A stretch of DNA of 20,223 nucleotides. Origin: an uncultured Erysipelotrichaceae bacterium. GTDB taxonomy: Bacteria > Bacillota_I > Bacilli_A > Erysipelotrichales > Erysipelotrichaceae. The notes beneath the pieces were generated by a model, which made no database searches, was not told where the DNA came from, and saw nothing but the letters and a program-made list of their open reading frames with translations. Where the stretch lies: positions 1 to 20,223 of the forward strand of contig CALEMD010000277.1 in NCBI GenBank assembly GCA_937902945.1. The letters run 5' to 3'. Within the stretch, counting starts at the first letter, position 1. The number at the start of each line of letters is the position of its first letter. Below, piece by piece: positions 15,827-20,223 of this stretch. A program made the position numbers and the translations under genes.

Positions 15827-17626
15827 ATGAAAGTGAATGAGAGAATAGCAGAATTAAGAAAACGGATGAAGAAGAACGGAATTGATATTTATTATGTTCC
15901 GAATGAAGATGATCATCTATCGGAAGAATACACAGCCGATTACTTTAAATGCAAATCCTATCTTTCCGGTTTTTCAGGAGATTATGGATGCACAATCGTA
16001 ACAGATAAAGAAGCAGGTCTTTGGACAGACGGCCGCTACTTCACTCAGGCTGAAGATGAACTGAAGGGAACATGTGTCAAACTGTTCCGTCTGCGTCAGG
16101 CAGGAGTTCCATCACCTATAGAGTATCTGCTTGCAAATACGCCGAATAATGGCACATTGGGCTTTGATGGCCATGTAGTCAGTACTGCGGTGGCTTCAAT
16201 GCTGAAGAATGCTCTGCAGCAGAAGAAAGCAAAGACAGTCACGTCACTTGATCTTGCCGGAGAGGTATGGGGACAGGATCGTCCGGCTATGCCGAAAGAC
16301 AGTATCTATGTACTTCCGAAGAAGTATACAGGTGAAAGTGCATCACAGAGAATTTCCAAAGTCCGTGAAAAGATGAAGGCGGCACATGCGGATGTTCTTG
16401 TGCTGACACAGCTGGAAGATCCATGCTGGCTTTTCAATATCCGAGGCAATGATATTGCCTGCACACCGATTGCATATGCATTTGCCCTTGTGACAGATAA
16501 GAAAGCTTTCTATTACATTGATAAATCAAAGGTATCAGGAATCATTGCGAAAGAACTGGAAGCAGATGGCATCACACTGCGTCCATATGAGAGCCTAGGC
16601 AGTGACTTGGCAAAACTGAAGAATAAAACTGTATGGGCAGACCTCAACACATTGAATGCAAGCCTATCGGCAGAGATTGATAAATCAAATCAGATCTATA
16701 ATCATGCTTCTCCTGTTGGCATGTTCAGAGCTGTGAAGAACAATAAGGAAATTGCCAACACAAAGAATGCGCACATCAAAGATGGTGTTGCAATGGTCAA
16801 GTTCCTATACTGGATCAAGAACCATGTCGGCAGAATTGAAATGAGTGAGATATCAGCAGCAGATAAGCTGTATGCACTCAGAGCTGAACAGAAAGACTAC
16901 ATTGAACCAAGCTTCCCGACAATTGCCGGCTACAAAGGCAATGCGGCAATGATGCACTACAGTGCATCTGACAAGAGCAATGCAAAGATCAATGCGGAAG
17001 GTTTCCTGCTGGTAGACAGCGGCGGAACATACTACGATGGCACAACTGACATAACTAGAACAATCGCTCTAGGCAAGATCAGTGATGAAGATAAGATGTA
17101 TTTTACAAAGGTACTGAAGGGCCATCTGGATCTGATGATGGCAAAGTTTTTGGAAGGTACAACCGGATGCAATCTTGATATTCTTGCTAGAGGACCAATG
17201 TGGAATATCGATATAGACTATCAGTGCGGAACTGGACATGGCGTAGGTCATGTGCTGTCTGTACATGAAGGGCCGCAGGGCATACGCTGGGGTGTTCCGC
17301 CAATGTCACGCCCAAATCCACCGCTGGTTCCAGGAATGATTGTTACTGATGAGCCGGGTGTCTATCTGCCTCATAAGCTTGGTATCCGTACTGAGAATGA
17401 ACTGCTGGTTGTCAAAGGAAAGAAGAACTTCTATGGACAGTTCCTGCAGTTTGATGTGCTGACATTTGTTCCAATTGATTTGGATGCAGTAGACAGCCGC
17501 TATCTGAATAAAGATGAGATTGATTATCTGAATGCATATCATGCTGAAGTATATAAGAAAATCAGTCCGTTCCTGAATGCAAAGGAAAAAGCATGGCTGA
17601 AGAAGGCTACACGGAAGATTGCATGA
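15827..17626 (+). CDS. Xaa-Pro aminopeptidase (M24B, three-domain type)
   Basis: This cytosolic metallopeptidase removes the N-terminal residue from peptides with proline in second place. The 599-residue length fits the long three-domain form (two creatinase-N-like domains, then the pita-bread catalytic domain and an M24 C-terminal segment), more like eukaryotic XPNPEP1 than short bacterial PepP. All metal ligands are visible: Asp397 and Asp408 in VDSGGTYYDGTTDITR, His471 in GTGHGVGH, Glu509 in TDEPGVY and Glu523 in RTENELL, with the same 11- and 14-residue spacing as XPNPEP1. AGGAGGTGA lies 6 bases before the ATG. Its stop overlaps the next gene (ATGA). With PepV downstream it suggests a peptide-salvage group. 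Confidence 0.94.
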   Translation: MKVNERIAELRKRMKKNGIDIYYVPNEDDHLSEEYTADYFKCKSYLSGFSGDYGCTIVTDKEAGLWTDGRYFTQAEDELKGTCVKLFRLRQAGVPSPIEYLLANTPNNGTLGFDGHVVSTAVASMLKNALQQKKAKTVTSLDLAGEVWGQDRPAMPKDSIYVLPKKYTGESASQRISKVREKMKAAHADVLVLTQLEDPCWLFNIRGNDIACTPIAYAFALVTDKKAFYYIDKSKVSGIIAKELEADGITLRPYESLGSDLAKLKNKTVWADLNTLNASLSAEIDKSNQIYNHASPVGMFRAVKNNKEIANTKNAHIKDGVAMVKFLYWIKNHVGRIEMSEISAADKLYALRAEQKDYIEPSFPTIAGYKGNAAMMHYSASDKSNAKINAEGFLLVDSGGTYYDGTTDITRTIALGKISDEDKMYFTKVLKGHLDLMMAKFLEGTTGCNLDILARGPMWNIDIDYQCGTGHGVGHVLSVHEGPQGIRWGVPPMSRPNPPLVPGMIVTDEPGVYLPHKLGIRTENELLVVKGKKNFYGQFLQFDVLTFVPIDLDAVDSRYLNKDEIDYLNAYHAEVYKKISPFLNAKEKAWLKKATRKIA

Positions 17627-18381
17627 AACTCTATTCATGGAATGTAAATGGACTCAGAGCCTGCATGACTAAAGGCTTTGTGGATTTTCTGAAGCAGAGC
17701 GATGCAGATCTGTTTGCCATCCAGGAAACAAAGATGCAGCCGGAGCAGCTTGCGGATAAGTCGATATTCGATGGCTATCATATCTATATGAACAGTGCTG
17801 AGAAGAAAGGCTATTCTGGGACGATGATACTTTCCAGGAAAGAACCGATATCAGTCACCTATGATATTGAAGGCGATGATTCTCATGAAGGCCGTGTCAT
17901 TACATTGGAGTATGAGAATTTCTACTTTGTAGATGCTTATGTTCCTAACTCAAAGGAAGGTCTGCTTCGCTTAGATTTCAGAATGCAGTGGGAAGACTGT
18001 CTGCGTTCTCATCTGCAGAAACTCGATGCCGTGAAACCGGTAATCTATACGGGTGATTTAAACGTGGCACATGAAGAGATTGATATTAAGAATCCTGCAT
18101 CCAATCATAAGAATGCTGGTTTCTCTGATGAAGAAAGAGCTAAATTTACTGAACTGCTTTCGGCAGGCTTTGCGGACACATACCGCACACTGTATCCGGA
18201 GAAAGTACAGTACTCATGGTGGAGCTATCGCTTCAATGCACGGGCAAACAATGCTGGATGGAGAATTGACTATTTCGTAGTTTCAAACAGACTGCTGAAA
18301 CATGTGAAAGACAGTGTTATCTATACCGATGTAACAGGGTCTGATCATTGTCCTGTCGGTCTTGATATTGACGTTGCTTAA
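17623..18381 (+). CDS. xth: Exodeoxyribonuclease III (ExoA/Xth-type AP endonuclease)
   Basis: This enzyme cuts DNA at abasic sites and has 3'-5' exonuclease activity in base excision repair. The 252-residue protein matches the EEP family block by block: SWNVNGLRA at the start, IQETKMQ with the metal-binding Glu, VDAYVPNS, GDLNVAHEEIDIKNP (catalytic Asp/Asn), RFNARANNAGWRIDYF and the final GSDHCPVGLDI with the Asp-His pair. The ATG at 17623 overlaps the stop of the peptidase gene as ATGA, with GGAAG (17613-17617) upstream; an in-frame ATG at 17593 would add ten residues before the universal MKLYSWN start and is less likely. Confidence 0.95.
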   Translation: MKLYSWNVNGLRACMTKGFVDFLKQSDADLFAIQETKMQPEQLADKSIFDGYHIYMNSAEKKGYSGTMILSRKEPISVTYDIEGDDSHEGRVITLEYENFYFVDAYVPNSKEGLLRLDFRMQWEDCLRSHLQKLDAVKPVIYTGDLNVAHEEIDIKNPASNHKNAGFSDEERAKFTELLSAGFADTYRTLYPEKVQYSWWSYRFNARANNAGWRIDYFVVSNRLLKHVKDSVIYTDVTGSDHCPVGLDIDVA

Positions 18382-18399
18382 GCGGATATTTGACATAAA

Positions 18400-18408
18400 T
18401 GGTAAAAT
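18400..18408 (+). promoter_or_regulatory. Extended -10 promoter element for pepV
   Basis: TGGTAAAAT reads as TGn plus TAAAAT in the short gap after the ExoIII gene, about 26 bases before the pepV ATG. A TTGACA at 18390-18395 is too close to serve as its -35. Confidence 0.4.
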
Positions 18409-18433
18409 ACTTAGATGTATCGGAGGGGATATT

Positions 18434-19798
18434 ATGGATATTAAGACTGTAGTGAACAACTATCAGCAGGAACTTATAGATAAACTGAGTGATCTGGTTT
18501 CTGTTAACAGCGAAGCTGGAACTCCGCTTCCTGATGCACCATTTGGAGCAGGACCTAGAGACGTGTTGATTAAGGCACTGGCGATGCTGGATGCTGATGG
18601 CTTCAAAACTGTCAATCTCGATAACTATATTGGATATGCAGAATGGGGCACAGGTGATAAGACAATCGGTATTATCGGACATCTGGATATAGTGCCGGCA
18701 CATAAAGAAGACGGCTGGAATACAGATCCATTTAAAGCTGAGATTATTGACGGCGTTATGTATGGACGCGGTGTTGCAGATGATAAAGGTGCAGTAGTCG
18801 CTAGCATGATTGCATTGAAGGCACTGCGTGATCTGGGAGTAGAGCCAAAGAAACGCATACGTCTGATTATGGGTACCAATGAAGAAACCGGCAGTAAGGG
18901 TCTTGCCTATTATGTAGAGAAGGAAGGTCATATTGATCTTGGCTTTACACCGGATGGCGATTTCCCAGGAGTGCATGGTGAAAAGGGAATGATATCGGCA
19001 GTATATCGTTCTAAAGCTACCAATCTGATTTCTATACAGGGCGGCACAGCCAGCAATATCGTATGCCGCAGCTGCAGAGTAAAAGTTGCAAAGAATAGTT
19101 TCTCCAATAAGAAGCTGGAAGACTACTTCAATAACAACAACCTTGTATATACGATAGAAGAACAGATGGACGGCGTACAGATCATGGTGCAGGGTGTTTC
19201 AGCACATGCAAGTACACCGCAGCTTGGTGTCAATGCTATATCGCATGCCTTGACCGGTCTGAAACAGGCTGGTCTGCAGGATCCGTTTGTTGAATTCTAT
19301 TGTTCACACTTCGGACTGGATACAGATGGCACAGGACTTGGAGTCAAGTGTGATGATGAGTATGGTGCATTGACACTGAATCCAGGAGTTATCCACATGC
19401 AGGATGGCGTCATTGAAGGAACAATAGACATCCGCTTCCCAGTGACAATGACATCCAGCAGAGTATTGAAGATGATGAAGGATCACTTGGAAGATGAGGG
19501 TGGCATTCTTGAAGTGAAGCATACAATGGAACCTCTGTACTTCCCAATTGATTCTCCGCTTGTATCAAAACTGCTCAGTGCCTATCAGGAAGTGACAGGA
19601 GATACACAGACACAGCCAATGACAATGGGCGGCGGAACCTATGCAAAAGGAATACATAACTGCATAGCCTTCGGATGCGCATTCCCTAACAAGGAATATC
19701 ATATTCATGATGCAAATGAACGTGTTGAAGTAAGTGAATTGCTGCTGCAGGCAGAAATATATGCTGCAGCAATACTGGAACTGTTAGAAGTAGAATAA
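18434..19798 (+). CDS. pepV: Dipeptidase PepV (M20 family metallopeptidase)
   Basis: PepV hydrolyses dipeptides, and some tripeptides, in the cytosol. The 454-residue protein has the M20 two-domain plan, with a lid/dimerisation domain inserted between the two catalytic parts. Zinc-site residues visible are HLD (His83, Asp85), Asp116 in GRGVADDKG, NEETGS (Glu150, catalytic, and Glu151), TPDGDFPG and the late EYHIHDANERV with the final His. These follow the order and spacing of Lactobacillus PepV. The ATG at 18434 has GGAGGGG (18422-18428) 5 bases upstream; an in-frame ATG at 18362 would lie inside the ExoIII gene. A terminator follows. It lies on the same strand as the Xaa-Pro peptidase. Confidence 0.95.
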   Translation: MDIKTVVNNYQQELIDKLSDLVSVNSEAGTPLPDAPFGAGPRDVLIKALAMLDADGFKTVNLDNYIGYAEWGTGDKTIGIIGHLDIVPAHKEDGWNTDPFKAEIIDGVMYGRGVADDKGAVVASMIALKALRDLGVEPKKRIRLIMGTNEETGSKGLAYYVEKEGHIDLGFTPDGDFPGVHGEKGMISAVYRSKATNLISIQGGTASNIVCRSCRVKVAKNSFSNKKLEDYFNNNNLVYTIEEQMDGVQIMVQGVSAHASTPQLGVNAISHALTGLKQAGLQDPFVEFYCSHFGLDTDGTGLGVKCDDEYGALTLNPGVIHMQDGVIEGTIDIRFPVTMTSSRVLKMMKDHLEDEGGILEVKHTMEPLYFPIDSPLVSKLLSAYQEVTGDTQTQPMTMGGGTYAKGIHNCIAFGCAFPNKEYHIHDANERVEVSELLLQAEIYAAAILELLEVE

Positions 19799-19812
19799 TC
19801 AGAACAAGGAAA

Positions 19813-19851
19813 GCAGGCAATAGGGAATATCCCTGGGTACCTGTTTTTTTT
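19813..19851 (+). terminator. Rho-independent terminator after pepV
   Basis: CAGG (19814-19817) pairs with CCTG (19840-19843), enclosing a second stem AGGGA/TCCCT, followed by eight T. It lies just after the pepV stop. Confidence 0.8.
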
Positions 19852-20043
19852 ACTGGGATGCTGAATCCTGCACAGCGGATCAGTCACAGTTTTTTGGTGA
19901 TAAAAAAGATGAAATGGCAGGGGATTAATTGCCCTGCAGAGGTTGTTTATATTTGTTGAAATATGTTAGCATTTTCTTGGAAGTAATCATCCAGTTCTTT
20001 CACATATTGAATAATCATCTGCAAAGAAAATGGAGGGGTAACC
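19852..20043. other. Leader region of the aquaporin gene with two hairpins
   Basis: Two inverted repeats stand out: CTGAATCC/GGATCAG around 19861-19882, followed by a T-run (19890-19895), and GCAGGG (19917-19922)/CCCTGC (19932-19937) around a 9-base AT-rich loop. The first could be a backup terminator; the second could be an operator or leader hairpin. No convincing promoter was found. Confidence 0.3.
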
Positions 20044-20223
20044 ATGAAAAAGTATTTAGCAGAGTTTATTGGAACGGCAGTATTAGTAACAGTTGGCTGC
20101 GGAACAGCCGCTGCAACGGGATGCAATGGTGCAAGTATTGATGCGGCATACATTCTGACAGCATTGGCATTTGGATTATCGATAGTTGCGATGGCGTATT
20201 CAATCGGTACGGTATCAGGATGC
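20044..20223 (+). CDS. Aquaporin / glycerol facilitator (MIP family), N-terminal part, cut by the window end
   Basis: Sixty codons are present. The N-terminus MKKYLAEFIGTAVLVTVGCG is typical of MIP channels, with the first membrane helix at about 5-25 and a second beginning near 37 (ILTALAFGLSIVAMAYSIG). The window ends at VSGC, just where the first NPA motif would be expected, so the water/glycerol selectivity residues cannot be seen. The ATG has GGAGGGG (20032-20038) 5 bases upstream. Channel type (AqpZ or GlpF) stays open. Confidence 0.88.
   Translation, partial: MKKYLAEFIGTAVLVTVGCGTAAATGCNGASIDAAYILTALAFGLSIVAMAYSIGTVSGC

Overview
The window is an ordinary chromosomal stretch of a low-to-moderate GC Gram-positive bacterium (Bacillota). 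The evidence is strong AGGAGG-type ribosome binding sites, the comFA-comFC competence pair beside secA-prfB, PepV dipeptidase, a RluD-like pseudouridine synthase and a double-SBP hybrid histidine kinase. An Erysipelotrichia-like lineage is my best guess from overall feel; no rRNA or other marker is present to prove it. I see no rRNA, tRNA, CRISPR array, insertion sequence or phage gene.

Layout. 1-1637 (+): the tail of an unidentified cysteine-containing protein, a small COG2426-type membrane export protein and a membrane-anchored alpha/beta hydrolase, closed by a strong terminator shared with the convergent next gene. 1686-4494 (-): one hybrid sensor histidine kinase with two periplasmic binding domains, split into two reading frames by a +1 shift that can be placed within about five bases. 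4552-5229 (-): a HAD phosphatase, divergent from ispD (5335-5982, +), which has its own terminator. 6052-12277 (+): comFA, comFC, secA, prfB (with the classic programmed +1 frameshift) and a RluA-family pseudouridine synthase; most junctions overlap. 12264-14383 (-): a NudC-like NADH pyrophosphatase translationally coupled to a GH13 alpha-amylase-family enzyme, whose 3' end overlaps the pseudouridine synthase tail to tail. 14384-14900: the only long gene-free stretch, with a divergent promoter-like element on one side and a large hairpin terminator on the other, possibly an unannotated RNA. 14901-15686 (-): a metallo-beta-lactamase-fold hydrolase. 15827-19798 (+): Xaa-Pro aminopeptidase, exodeoxyribonuclease III and PepV dipeptidase. 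20044-end (+): the start of an aquaporin/glycerol facilitator.

Functionally the window is mostly housekeeping: isoprenoid precursor synthesis (IspD), DNA uptake (ComFA/ComFC), secretion (SecA), translation termination (RF2), RNA modification, DNA repair (ExoIII), and peptide end-processing (Xaa-Pro peptidase with PepV). I found no multi-gene system that looks new. The observations most worth following are the precisely located frameshift in the hybrid kinase, the prfB recoding site without an evident Shine-Dalgarno stimulator, an IspD with Pro in place of a near-invariant Arg, the possible RNA at about 14490-14900, and a 7-bp inverted repeat that straddles the Xaa-Pro peptidase promoter.
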